From: Filimonas sp.
GTDB lineage: Bacteria; Bacteroidota; Bacteroidia; Chitinophagales; Chitinophagaceae
Direction of reading: 5' to 3'
Length of the DNA stretch: 64,000 nucleotides
NCBI GenBank assembly: GCA_017306865.1
Contig: JAFKHH010000013.1
Location: 62,001-126,000, forward strand
Shown: in pieces, positions 18,967 through 27,395 of the stretch
Layout: each line of letters opens with the position of its first letter
How positions within the stretch are numbered: the first letter of the stretch is position 1
Notes under the pieces: generated by a model
Databases searched by the model: none
Told to the model about the DNA's origin: nothing
What the model saw: only the letters and a program-made list of their open reading frames with translations
Made by a program: the position numbers and the translations under genes

Positions 18967-19005
18967 GTATCAAGACAAAAAGTGACACCGTCGGTAGACA
19001 AATGA
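18967..19005 (+). repeat. 39-nt direct repeat upstream of galK
   Basis: Second copy of the repeat at 17123-17161, 38 of 39 bases identical, ending 64 nt before the galK start. Confidence 0.8.
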
Positions 19006-19069
19006 AAGTTTGCCAACGAATAATTCACTAAACTTAGTTAGACCACAATAGAAAAATAATAATCACGAA

Positions 19070-20233
19070 ATGACAATAACAACAGTGGCGCACACGCAAT
19101 CCCTTGCTATACCCGAAGGCTTTTTTTCACAACAGCCACTGATTGCGCGTGCGCCCGGCAGGATCAATATAATAGGCGAACACACAGATTATAACAATGG
19201 CTTTGTATTGCCTGCTGCTATAGACAAAGCTGTGTACGTAGCGGTAGAGCGCCGTAGCGATCACATCGTTCGTCTTTACTCAACAGACTATAACGAACAA
19301 TACGAGTTTTCATTGAACAGTCTCACACCCACAGGTACTTGGTGTGATTATATCCTCGGTGTAGTGGACCAGTTACTAAAAGCACAACTTCCTATAACAG
19401 GTTTCTCTTTGGTACTAAAAGGAGAAGTGCCGATTGGCGCAGGGCTATCCTCCTCTGCTGCGGTAGAGTGTGCCGTTGCATTTGCCTTAAACGAATTGTT
19501 CGATCTTGAATTGTCGCGTATAACAATGGCGGGTATTGCACAACAGGCTGAACATACATTCGCAGGCGTACGTTGCGGTATCATGGACCAGTTCGCGTCT
19601 TTACTAGGTAAAAAAGGATATGCAGTAAAGCTTGATTGTAAAACGTTAGCGTACGATTATATACCATTGCAGATGGAAGGGTTGAGTATAGTTTTATGGA
19701 ATACAAATGTAAAACATTCACTAGCTTCATCTGCTTATAATGAAAGGCGCGAGCAATGCAGGCAGGGTGTAACGTGGGTAGCAGAAAAATATGATGGAGT
19801 GGAATCTTTAAGAGAGGTAACGCCTGCTATGCTGGAAGAAACAGTGGCGGCGCGTAATGCGCTCGTATATAAGCGTTGCAAATATGTATTAGATGAAAAT
19901 GCCCGTTTGCTCGCTGCATGCGAACATCTCGCTAGCGGCAACATGCAGGCATTGGGGCAAAAAATGTTTGAAAGCCATAGCGGCCTTCAGCATGCCTACG
20001 AAGTCAGTTGCCCCGAACTGGATTTGCTGGTAGACTGGGCGCGCGATGAACCAGCAGTACTAGGCGCACGCATGATGGGAGGCGGTTTTGGCGGCTGTAC
20101 CATTAATCTTGTAAAAGAAGATGCTGTAGAAATGCTAAGTGAGCGGATTGCTGCACGATACTACGGGCAAACAGGATTGCAATTAACAACGCACGTTGCC
20201 CGCATTGAGAATGGCGCTGAAATAATCATTTAA
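19070..20233 (+). CDS. galK: Galactokinase
   Basis: A 387-residue cytosolic GHMP kinase that phosphorylates galactose to galactose-1-phosphate with ATP. It shows the galactokinase signature GRINIIGEHTDYNNGFVLP (substrate binding, near residues 30-50), the ATP-binding GAGLSSSAAVECA, GIMDQFASLLG with the catalytic Asp, and MMGGGFGGCTINLV near the C-terminus. The length is standard. galT follows after 15 bp and they must be co-transcribed. The 530-bp upstream gap with the nested repeat suggests an own promoter, possibly in the 39-nt repeat region. Confidence 0.97.
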   Translation: MTITTVAHTQSLAIPEGFFSQQPLIARAPGRINIIGEHTDYNNGFVLPAAIDKAVYVAVERRSDHIVRLYSTDYNEQYEFSLNSLTPTGTWCDYILGVVDQLLKAQLPITGFSLVLKGEVPIGAGLSSSAAVECAVAFALNELFDLELSRITMAGIAQQAEHTFAGVRCGIMDQFASLLGKKGYAVKLDCKTLAYDYIPLQMEGLSIVLWNTNVKHSLASSAYNERREQCRQGVTWVAEKYDGVESLREVTPAMLEETVAARNALVYKRCKYVLDENARLLAACEHLASGNMQALGQKMFESHSGLQHAYEVSCPELDLLVDWARDEPAVLGARMMGGGFGGCTINLVKEDAVEMLSERIAARYYGQTGLQLTTHVARIENGAEIII

Positions 20234-20248
20234 TACACGATAGATAAG

Positions 20249-21307
20249 ATGACAGCATTTGACGAAAAAGAACATCCGCATAAGCGATTAAACATTCTCA
20301 CCGGAGAGTGGATACTTGTATCGCCGCACCGGACCAAAAGACCCTGGCAGGGAAAAACAGAGACCGCGCCGCCGGACAACCGGCCTGTTTATGATGCCGC
20401 TTGTTACCTGTGCCCGGGCAATAAAAGAGCAGATGGCAATGATAACCCTGCATACACTGGTGCTTATGTATTCACAAACGACTTCTCCGCATTGCTGGCA
20501 GACACGCCATTTGGGGAAAGGAACGATGATGAACTGCTTGTTGCTGAAAGTGAACAAGGCATCTGCCGCGTGATCAGTTTCTCCCCGGACCACAGCCTCA
20601 CATTGCCATTGCTCAGTATTGCGGACATTGCAGCAGTAGTAGCTTTGTGGAGCGAAGAATATCGCCAGCTCTCTGCTAAAGAATGGGTGCGCTACATACA
20701 GATCTTTGAGAACAAAGGAGACATTATGGGATGTAGTAATCCGCATCCGCATGGGCAGATATGGGCATCCTCATCCATACCGGTAGAAATAGAAAAAGAA
20801 TCGTTCCGGCAAAAACAATATTATCGCCAGCATGGGCGCAGCCTGCTCGCTGCTTATATAGAAAAAGAACAGCAGTTACAGGAAAGGATCATACTGGAAA
20901 ATGAACACTTTATAGCGCTCGTGCCTTACTGGGCTGTGTGGCCTTATGAAACTATGATCATCAGCAAAAGACAGGTAGAAAATATACTCGCTTTTACTGC
21001 TGCGGAGCAACACGCATTAGCCGAAATGCTAAAGATGCTTACCACGAAATATGATAATCTTTTTGAAACATCTTTTCCATATTCCGCCGGTATGCACCAG
21101 GCGCCTGTGAATAGTGGCAACCAGGATGGCTGGCATTGGCACATGCACTTTTATCCGCCGCTCCTGCGTTCTGCTACTGTCAAAAAATTTATGGTAGGTT
21201 ATGAATTGCTGGCAGGGCCGCAACGTGATATTACAGCAGAGTATGCAGCGGCAAGGTTGCGGGAACTAAGCAACAATCATTACCGTCAAAACGTATCTCC
21301 GATGTGA
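20249..21307 (+). CDS. galT: Galactose-1-phosphate uridylyltransferase
   Basis: A 352-residue cytosolic enzyme exchanging UMP between UDP-glucose and galactose-1-phosphate. The active-site HPHGQ motif places the nucleophilic His at residue 168, after GCSNP. Zinc-binding-type Cys residues are present (CYLCPGNKRA). WEWPYE-like WAVWPYETM, AGMHQAPVN and WHWHMHFYPPLLRSA follow the family pattern. The length matches class I GalT. It follows galK after 15 bp. UDP-glucose 4-epimerase (galE), needed to close the Leloir cycle, is not in this window. Confidence 0.97.
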   Translation: MTAFDEKEHPHKRLNILTGEWILVSPHRTKRPWQGKTETAPPDNRPVYDAACYLCPGNKRADGNDNPAYTGAYVFTNDFSALLADTPFGERNDDELLVAESEQGICRVISFSPDHSLTLPLLSIADIAAVVALWSEEYRQLSAKEWVRYIQIFENKGDIMGCSNPHPHGQIWASSSIPVEIEKESFRQKQYYRQHGRSLLAAYIEKEQQLQERIILENEHFIALVPYWAVWPYETMIISKRQVENILAFTAAEQHALAEMLKMLTTKYDNLFETSFPYSAGMHQAPVNSGNQDGWHWHMHFYPPLLRSATVKKFMVGYELLAGPQRDITAEYAAARLRELSNNHYRQNVSPM

Positions 21308-21315
21308 TCAGGATA

Positions 21316-21381
21316 AGAGTGGGCCACTTTCAAAAATTATGCTTTCTTCGTTATGGATGCACTTGAAAAGTGGCCCACTCT
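21316..21381 (+). mobile_element. 66-nt miniature inverted-repeat element, copy 2
   Basis: The same 15-bp terminal inverted repeats and the same 66-nt length as the element at 17021-17086, in the opposite orientation. It lies 8 bp after the galT stop and could fold into a terminator-like stem before the alpha-galactosidase gene, though no T-run follows. Confidence 0.75.
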
Positions 21382-21420
21382 AGTGTATCCGTTTTAGATA
21401 AAACACTTTAATCTTTTCAA

Positions 21421-23631
21421 ATGAAGACATTGCTGAAATTATATAATCGACCTACAGTTCTTCTATGTATCGCTGTATGTATGTTCCTGCTGTTGAATAA
21501 AGTAAATGCACAGCAACAACTGGTTGTAGAAACCAGCAACAATGCACTCGTGTTACAACAAGATACTGCCCGGCACATGCACATGGTGTACCTTGGTAAA
21601 AAACTAAATAACAATAAAAGTTATACGCAGATACAAAGCCAGTACCAGCAGGGTACAGACTATTCCGGTAGCCTGGATGCAGCATATACGGCCGCCGGTA
21701 CAACCAACCTGGCAGAGCCTGCCATTACTGTAGTGCATGCGGATGGCAATCGCTCGCTAGATCTCCGCTATGTATCGCACAAGCTAGAACGCATAGATGA
21801 TAATATAGTACAATTAAGCGTGGAGTTGCAAGACCCCGTTTATGCCTTTCGTGTAACACTATATTATAAAGCTTATGTCAAAGAAGATGTGATTGAGCAA
21901 TGGACCTCCATATCGCACAAAGAAAAAGGAAGTGTCGTATTAGAAAAGTACGCATCAGCAAACCTCTATCTCAAAGCAGGCAGTTATTATCTCACGCAAT
22001 ACCACGGTGACTGGGCAAAAGAGATGCAACCGGAAACAGCCCCTGTTACACATGGTATTAAAACACTCGACAGCAAGTTGGGTACAAGAGCAAATTTATT
22101 TCAGCCTTCCGTATTTATGATCTCGCTAAACAAAACAGCTACTGAAGATGATGGAGATGTGTTGTATGGTGCATTAGAATACAGTGGTAATTTCAGGACT
22201 GATATAGAGCTGGATCATCTCAATAACCTGAAGATTCTGTCGGGCATGAACAATTATGCCTCGCCCTATACACTTACACCTGGTGAAACGTTCGTAACGC
22301 CATCATTTGTTTACCTGTTTAGCAGCAGTGGTAAAGGAAATGCAAGCCGCAAGCTGCATCGCTGGGCACGCAACTATAAGATTGTAGATGGTCATGGTAC
22401 ACGGCTGACCTTACTCAACAACTGGGAAGCAACTTATTTTGATTTTAATGAAAACAAACTGGCTGGCCTCATTCGCGATACGCGCAAATTAGGCGTAGAT
22501 CTTTTCCTGCTGGATGATGGCTGGTTTGCCAATAAATATCCACGTAATGGTGATGTAGCCGGTTTAGGCGACTGGCAGGAGAATAAACAAAAACTTCCAA
22601 ATGGTATAGGCGCACTGGTAACAGAGGCAACTAACACAGGCGTAAAATTCGGGATCTGGATTGAGCCGGAAATGGTAAATCCCAAAAGCGAATTATATGA
22701 AAAACATCCAGACTGGGTAATCAAACAGCCATCGCGTGCGGAATATTATTTCCGCAACCAGTTAGTGCTGGATCTTGCCAATCCGAAAGTACAGGATTTT
22801 GTATTTGGCGTTATAGACACCTTGCTGCGGAAAAATCCTGCGCTCGCTTATCTCAAGTGGGATTGCAATGCTGTTATATACAATGCACATTCAAGCTATC
22901 TTAAAAATCAGTCACACTTTTACATAGAGTATATGCGTGGCCTGTATAATGTACTTGCACGCGTAAGAGCAAAGTATGCCACGCTCCCGATGATGTTATG
23001 CTCCGGCGGCGGTGGCAGGGTAGACTATGCAGCCTTGCAATACTTTACAGAGTACTGGCCAAGCGATAACACAGATCCGCTGGAACGTATTTTCATTCAA
23101 TGGGAATATTCCTATTTCTACCCGGCTATCAGTTCATCCAATCATGTTACTGATTGGGGAAAACAACCTATTAAATTCAGAACAGATGTTGCCATGATGG
23201 GAAAACTGGGCTTCGATATTGTTGTATCACACCTGAGCGAAAAAGAACTGGCCTATTGTCAGCAGGCTATCAAAAACTACAACCAGTATAAAAATGTAAT
23301 ATGGCAAGGCGATCAGTATCGCTTAAGTGATCCGAGAACAAATGAAGTGGCTGCTGTGAGTTATGTAAACGAGCGCCGCGATACGGCCGTAGTGTTTAAC
23401 TATCTTGTAAGTAACCGGTACGAGGCTGGCAGCAAATTGCCAGTCATACTCAAAGGGCTTGATCCGGCTAAAAAGTATCGCGTGGAAGAGATCAACCTCA
23501 TGCCCGGCACTACATCTGCATTAGGCGCTAATACTATTTACTCCGGTGATTTCCTGATGAATATCGGTTTGAATCCGCTTGTAAATAGCGGAAGAAGCAG
23601 CGTAGTGCTGGTATTGACAGCGCAGCCGTAG
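21421..23631 (+). CDS. GH36 alpha-galactosidase
   Basis: A 736-residue exported alpha-galactosidase with a signal peptide (hydrophobic VLLCIAVCMFLLLNKVNAQ). The N-terminal beta-supersandwich is followed by the TIM barrel with LLNNWEATYFDFNE, FLLDDGWFANK, GIWIEPEMVNP, LKWDCNAV (nucleophile Asp at 481), CSGGGGRVDY and WPSDNTDPLERI (acid/base Asp at 549). These match retaining GH36 enzymes that release terminal alpha-galactose from oligosaccharides such as raffinose or branched galactosides. Length and motif order are complete. It lies 113 bp after galT and would supply the galactose used by galM, galK and galT. Confidence 0.96.
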   Translation: MKTLLKLYNRPTVLLCIAVCMFLLLNKVNAQQQLVVETSNNALVLQQDTARHMHMVYLGKKLNNNKSYTQIQSQYQQGTDYSGSLDAAYTAAGTTNLAEPAITVVHADGNRSLDLRYVSHKLERIDDNIVQLSVELQDPVYAFRVTLYYKAYVKEDVIEQWTSISHKEKGSVVLEKYASANLYLKAGSYYLTQYHGDWAKEMQPETAPVTHGIKTLDSKLGTRANLFQPSVFMISLNKTATEDDGDVLYGALEYSGNFRTDIELDHLNNLKILSGMNNYASPYTLTPGETFVTPSFVYLFSSSGKGNASRKLHRWARNYKIVDGHGTRLTLLNNWEATYFDFNENKLAGLIRDTRKLGVDLFLLDDGWFANKYPRNGDVAGLGDWQENKQKLPNGIGALVTEATNTGVKFGIWIEPEMVNPKSELYEKHPDWVIKQPSRAEYYFRNQLVLDLANPKVQDFVFGVIDTLLRKNPALAYLKWDCNAVIYNAHSSYLKNQSHFYIEYMRGLYNVLARVRAKYATLPMMLCSGGGGRVDYAALQYFTEYWPSDNTDPLERIFIQWEYSYFYPAISSSNHVTDWGKQPIKFRTDVAMMGKLGFDIVVSHLSEKELAYCQQAIKNYNQYKNVIWQGDQYRLSDPRTNEVAAVSYVNERRDTAVVFNYLVSNRYEAGSKLPVILKGLDPAKKYRVEEINLMPGTTSALGANTIYSGDFLMNIGLNPLVNSGRSSVVLVLTAQP

Positions 23632-23650
23632 ATTGGTATAGATTAATGTT

Positions 23651-23685
23651 AACCCTGGCAAGGCTTCAAGCCCTGCCAGGGTTTT
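23651..23685 (+). terminator. Terminator after alpha-galactosidase gene
   Basis: Arms 23651-23666 and 23668-23683 (16 bp, one mismatch; aaccctggca... / ...gccagggtt) with a one-base centre, then a short T-rich tail. It lies 20 bp after the stop and probably ends the galactoside locus. Confidence 0.75.
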
Positions 23686-23701
23686 GTAATAGAGAGAGTA
23701 A

Positions 23702-23730
23702 ACCTATAAGGTTTTTAAAACCTTATAGGT
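23702..23730. repeat. acctataaggtttt palindrome, copy 1
   Basis: A perfect 14-bp inverted repeat acctataaggtttt / aaaaccttataggt. A near-identical palindrome recurs at 27335-27368. The two bracket the lipoprotein and membrane-protein cluster. Bases 23731-23981 upstream of the lipoprotein gene are A/T-rich and show no gene. Confidence 0.75.
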
Positions 23731-23981
23731 CTTTGCTGATATGAACCAACGTGAAAATGTGAGGCAACTTTCATGCTTTTTTATGAGCGGCTTCTTTCCG
23801 CTTTTATAATTGTTATATCTATCCAATACCGCAACCTTGCAATTCTTTTGCGGCATTGTTTAAATTTTGATATAGGTTTAATAAACAATATTTTTACTAA
23901 CGAAAGCATTTCGTAAACCGTATTTGTATTCAATAAAATCTCGATACATTTAGGAGTACTATAAACCTAAATGAAGCACAC

Positions 23982-25841
23982 ATGAGAAAAATTAAACCCT
24001 ACCTAATTGTAGGCATATGCCTTGTTGTATTTGCTTGCTCCAAACGAGACTTGAATGCCATACAGACCGACACATCTAAGAAAGAACAAGCTCCCGCAAC
24101 GTTTTTTCAAATACCGGAAAATGCCTCACCATTATTAAAGAGAATTATTAGCGCTGCAAAAAAGCAAGATGAGCAGGAACATTTTTCGGATCATGTTGCA
24201 GTTTCAGCAGGTGTGCCGGTTTGGACTAAATATGAAACACATTTGAACGCAACCGGACGTGCTTCGCGTGGCGCGTCGGCAAATGATACCACTGTATTGA
24301 TCCCGATGGTAAAGGATGGTAAAAGAATTGTTACCGCATTTTGGGCATGCCTTGTAACAAAAGATACGGTGGTATTTAAGTTGTACCGAGATAATGCTTA
24401 CAAGCAATTTGCTTTTAATTCCAATAGTGATACAATTACCGCGAACTCGCTTGCCCTTCAAATGATGGGCTTACAATACAAAGTTTTTGGTGATAGCGTA
24501 TTCAGGATGCTTGATGATAGGCTGCTGACTTCCGCGAAGAAAAAGTCTACGGACCGTGCTCGCAACATACTGGTAAAGCCACATGTGGCCGTATCATCAT
24601 CCGGTAAGATAGAACTTGTTACCAGCTACGACTGTTATGATGTTACGCACGATGGTGATCAGGGACAGTTGGTCGGTGTTGCTCCCGGTGAAACGAATAA
24701 TTATGGTTATGCAATGGCGACCTATTGTGTGGTTTCTTCTGTTTATGTAACCGTGCCGGATGTTGTTATCGGTGGCGATGGTTCAGGAAACCCCACTTCT
24801 GGTGGTAGCGGTGGTAGTGGGGCTGGTGGTGACCCGTGTGGGCCGACAGAGGGAGGAAGGACCGCAAAGACCACCGATCCCGGTGATTGTGGTGGTGATC
24901 CGGGATGGGAGCCGGGTGATCCTTATACTTATGCCAAAGACCCCAATGGCTACTACTATGCAAGGATCGATGAGTTGAATATGATCTTTGAGACTTATGA
25001 CGCTGCTATTATACCCTGTGATAGTTTAAATGTGATGCCACTGGATGATTCCGGTGCTTATGGAAATATGTATAAGCGTATTGCCCAGTTTATACCTTCA
25101 CAGGCAATTTTGGACCGTGTTGATTCTATCCGTAATGTAGCACCGTCAAATATTTTCAATACGTTCAATATTCAATCTATTCATTATGCCAAAGGCGCTG
25201 TAGTGAATTGTGATTTCTTCCCGGTTCGGATCACCAGTTTGCCAACCGGCATGATGCCAAAAGACCTGTTAGAGTTTTTCAGAACACACATCGATAGCCT
25301 TTCTTCAGGTGTTTCTTTTCAGCCATATATAGATGGCACGTTTAATGAAGCAGTAAGGTGGAGCAAACCGGCAGAACAGGCGCTTGGGGCGGTTTTGCAT
25401 TTGAGTATGCTGGATGCTGGCACTATCATGATGACTGACTATTATAATGATATTACACCAGGACGGGAGAAATCGAGGTTTAAATTTAGTACAATGGAAT
25501 CGCCTTTGGATGGCACCCATCCGGTGGCTGGCACACGCGAGTTTGGTGTATATGCAGATTACCAACGACCTGGAGAATATACATTTTATACAATGGGTGT
25601 CGATAGAACCTACGACCAGATGGCATCAGCAATGAACTTTTACGATATTGGATTTAAGATAGCAGATATTACATGGCGAAGTATTCAGAATAACATGATC
25701 GCCTATATAAATAGTCATGGCGGAAGTGCAAGTTACTATAGCACAAAGAACGTAACAGCCCGCCCCGATTGGGCAGATGTAAAAGAATATTTACTCGGTC
25801 ATATCACTTTTCAACAACTTAAAACTCGTCTAGGATGCTAG
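23982..25841 (+). CDS. Lipoprotein with Gly-rich linker, effector-like
   Basis: A 619-residue protein I do not recognise with certainty. The lipobox VFAC puts the lipid Cys at residue 19. Residues about 30-260 form an N-terminal domain, then comes a Gly/Ser/Asp/Pro-rich linker (GGDGSGNPTSGGSGGSGAGG, near 262-310), and the C-terminal 300 residues form a second domain with HPVAGTREFG, YTFYTMGVDR and a short tail HITFQQLKTRLGC. The stop overlaps the start of a small membrane protein by 7 nt. The N-terminal anchor, flexible linker, distinct C-terminal domain and coupled small membrane protein recall Bacteroidota polymorphic-toxin or contact-effector layouts. No catalytic motif is evident, so toxicity is only an inference. 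Confidence 0.6.
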   Translation: MRKIKPYLIVGICLVVFACSKRDLNAIQTDTSKKEQAPATFFQIPENASPLLKRIISAAKKQDEQEHFSDHVAVSAGVPVWTKYETHLNATGRASRGASANDTTVLIPMVKDGKRIVTAFWACLVTKDTVVFKLYRDNAYKQFAFNSNSDTITANSLALQMMGLQYKVFGDSVFRMLDDRLLTSAKKKSTDRARNILVKPHVAVSSSGKIELVTSYDCYDVTHDGDQGQLVGVAPGETNNYGYAMATYCVVSSVYVTVPDVVIGGDGSGNPTSGGSGGSGAGGDPCGPTEGGRTAKTTDPGDCGGDPGWEPGDPYTYAKDPNGYYYARIDELNMIFETYDAAIIPCDSLNVMPLDDSGAYGNMYKRIAQFIPSQAILDRVDSIRNVAPSNIFNTFNIQSIHYAKGAVVNCDFFPVRITSLPTGMMPKDLLEFFRTHIDSLSSGVSFQPYIDGTFNEAVRWSKPAEQALGAVLHLSMLDAGTIMMTDYYNDITPGREKSRFKFSTMESPLDGTHPVAGTREFGVYADYQRPGEYTFYTMGVDRTYDQMASAMNFYDIGFKIADITWRSIQNNMIAYINSHGGSASYYSTKNVTARPDWADVKEYLLGHITFQQLKTRLGC

Positions 25842-26275
25842 TAAAAAATGCCAAAATAGTAGCTTACTTTTTGTTGTCCGTCTTGATCTCTTCATTAATA
25901 GGAGGAGGGTTGTTTTATGCACTATCGAAATACGAGCGTGCTTATGAAAAGAATCCTGAAATTAGACAACGGTTTCATAATTATCCATTTACTGACCATT
26001 TCTTTTATGCTTTATTGTTTATTGTTGCTACGGCAATAGTTTATTACATCATAGCTTTCTTTTTAGCGAAAGGATTATCTAAAGGAAAACAAATTCTTAT
26101 TGGAGCAGCCACGGGAATCATTGTATTACTTGCTTTTAAGTTTACGTCTTTTGGATACCCGGTTTTCCAGGTAATAGAACTTTTAGAATTAATAGTAGTT
26201 GCCATTGGTGGGGCCGTTATTGCGTTATTCCGGTATAAAGCATATCGCGCGCAGGTAAATACTAAGATGGGGTAG
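25835..26275 (+). CDS. Small polytopic membrane protein, immunity-like (1)
   Basis: A 146-residue protein with about four hydrophobic helices (near 8-28, 55-77, 85-103 and 110-132). Its start overlaps the preceding lipoprotein stop by 7 nt, so translation is coupled. It is clearly paralogous to the protein at 26818-27255: both have YER(A/S)Y, a QRF motif, KFT(S/T)FGYP(V/I)FQ and a C-terminal FR(Y/N)KA. The function is unknown; an immunity or partner role for the lipoprotein is inferred from overlap and duplication. Confidence 0.75.
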   Translation: MLVKNAKIVAYFLLSVLISSLIGGGLFYALSKYERAYEKNPEIRQRFHNYPFTDHFFYALLFIVATAIVYYIIAFFLAKGLSKGKQILIGAATGIIVLLAFKFTSFGYPVFQVIELLELIVVAIGGAVIALFRYKAYRAQVNTKMG

Positions 26276-26405
26276 GCATATTAGTGAGCAATCTTTTGAA
26301 AGCTACAGGTGGCTTAATGTTTATGTGAGAACGGTTGAAGTAACGGTATATCTTTAAAAACAATCAGCATACCTGACGCCTGAAAAAAAATGAAACTTGT
26401 TGGGC

Positions 26406-26804
26406 ATGCAAAAACTACTGATCCTATTTATAGCAGCCATTGCTGCGGGAGTGACACTTAACCTGGCTTGTCAGTTATGGGTTGCCGGATCATCAGCATT
26501 GAAACAATCTCATCCTGGCAATCCACTTATAGATGATGTTGCTGTTGAGTTTTGTTTCCTTATTATACCTCATATAATGTATTGGTTAACTTATTATCTT
26601 TTGTTAACAAAAGCACCACTTGTATTGCAAATAATTTTTGCTATTATACTCGGAGCTTGCTTTGAATTAATATTTATGCAATTGACGTATGGTATAGATT
26701 TGAATTATGTACCCAATAAAATACAGTTGATATGTATAGCGATTTTTACAGGTGTTGCTCCTCTCTTATATCGTGTAATGAATAGAACGCCGCAAACAAC
26801 TTAA
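26406..26804 (+). CDS. Small polytopic membrane protein (2)
   Basis: A 132-residue protein with about four membrane helices and no recognised family. The ATG at 26406 was chosen; an upstream TTG at 26397 would add three residues. It differs in sequence from its two flanking paralogues but matches them in size and topology. The stop lies inside the repeated caacttaaa block that precedes the third gene, 13 nt before its start. It probably belongs to the same transcript. Confidence 0.7.
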   Translation: MQKLLILFIAAIAAGVTLNLACQLWVAGSSALKQSHPGNPLIDDVAVEFCFLIIPHIMYWLTYYLLLTKAPLVLQIIFAIILGACFELIFMQLTYGIDLNYVPNKIQLICIAIFTGVAPLLYRVMNRTPQTT

Positions 26805-26820
26805 AAACTCGCTTAGGATG
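26796..26820 (+). repeat. Duplicated start-site block of immunity-like genes
   Basis: acaacttaaaaactcgcttaggatg here matches 25814-25837, the last codons of the lipoprotein gene plus the ATG of the first small gene, with one inserted base and two substitutions. It marks the edge of a duplication that carried the lipoprotein tail with the small gene. Confidence 0.75.
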
Positions 26821-27255
26821 TTAAAGATTACGAAATCAGTAAGTTTTTTTTTGTGTTCAGTTATTATTGCCGTTCTCCTGGAATCTGTCGCACTATACAT
26901 AGTCGCCGTTTATGAAAGAAGCTACCAGACTGATCCAGACACCTGGCAACGGTTTATACACGTAACGTTTCGTGAATTGATGGTTTACGCTGCTATATAT
27001 ATGGTGCCCACCGCTATTGCTTTTTATCTCGTTATGCCCTTTTTGCGATTTATGTTGGAATGGCCCCGGCGGACTTCCTCATTGCTGACTGGCGGCATAA
27101 CTGCACTTATTATTATGCTGCTTATCAAGTTTACCACGTTTGGCTATCCCATATTTCAGTTAGCGGAACTCGTGGAAGTTATCTGTGTATTTCTTGGAGG
27201 AATCATAATCGCCTTTTTTCGTAACAAAGCATTAGCCACAACAAAGCCGGTCTAA
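26818..27255 (+). CDS. Small polytopic membrane protein, immunity-like (3)
   Basis: A 145-residue protein with about four membrane helices, paralogue of the gene at 25835. Conserved positions include YERSYQTDP, QRF, KFTTFGYPIFQLAELVE and FFRNKA. Divergence is strong in the loop after helix 1 and in the basic central loop (EWPRRTS versus SKGKQ). That is the pattern expected if the loops set specificity, though this is an inference. It ends the cluster before a palindrome at 27335. Confidence 0.75.
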   Translation: MLKITKSVSFFLCSVIIAVLLESVALYIVAVYERSYQTDPDTWQRFIHVTFRELMVYAAIYMVPTAIAFYLVMPFLRFMLEWPRRTSSLLTGGITALIIMLLIKFTTFGYPIFQLAELVEVICVFLGGIIIAFFRNKALATTKPV

Positions 27256-27334
27256 CAAAATTGTTAGCGCTTCATTATAGCACGCCACAAGGAGTATGAC
27301 CGCCAATTCAGTTCATGCTCCTTAAATTGAGGAT

Positions 27335-27368
27335 AAACCTATAAGGTTTTAAAACCCTTATAGGTTTT
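27335..27368. repeat. acctataaggtttt palindrome, copy 2 / terminator
   Basis: aaacctataaggtttt followed by aaaacccttataggttt and T residues. It lies between convergent genes (27255 plus, 27396 minus) and can act as a bidirectional terminator. It is the same palindrome family as 23702-23730. Confidence 0.75.
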
Positions 27369-27395
27369 TACCAGATGTTTATGCGGCTTGACAAC

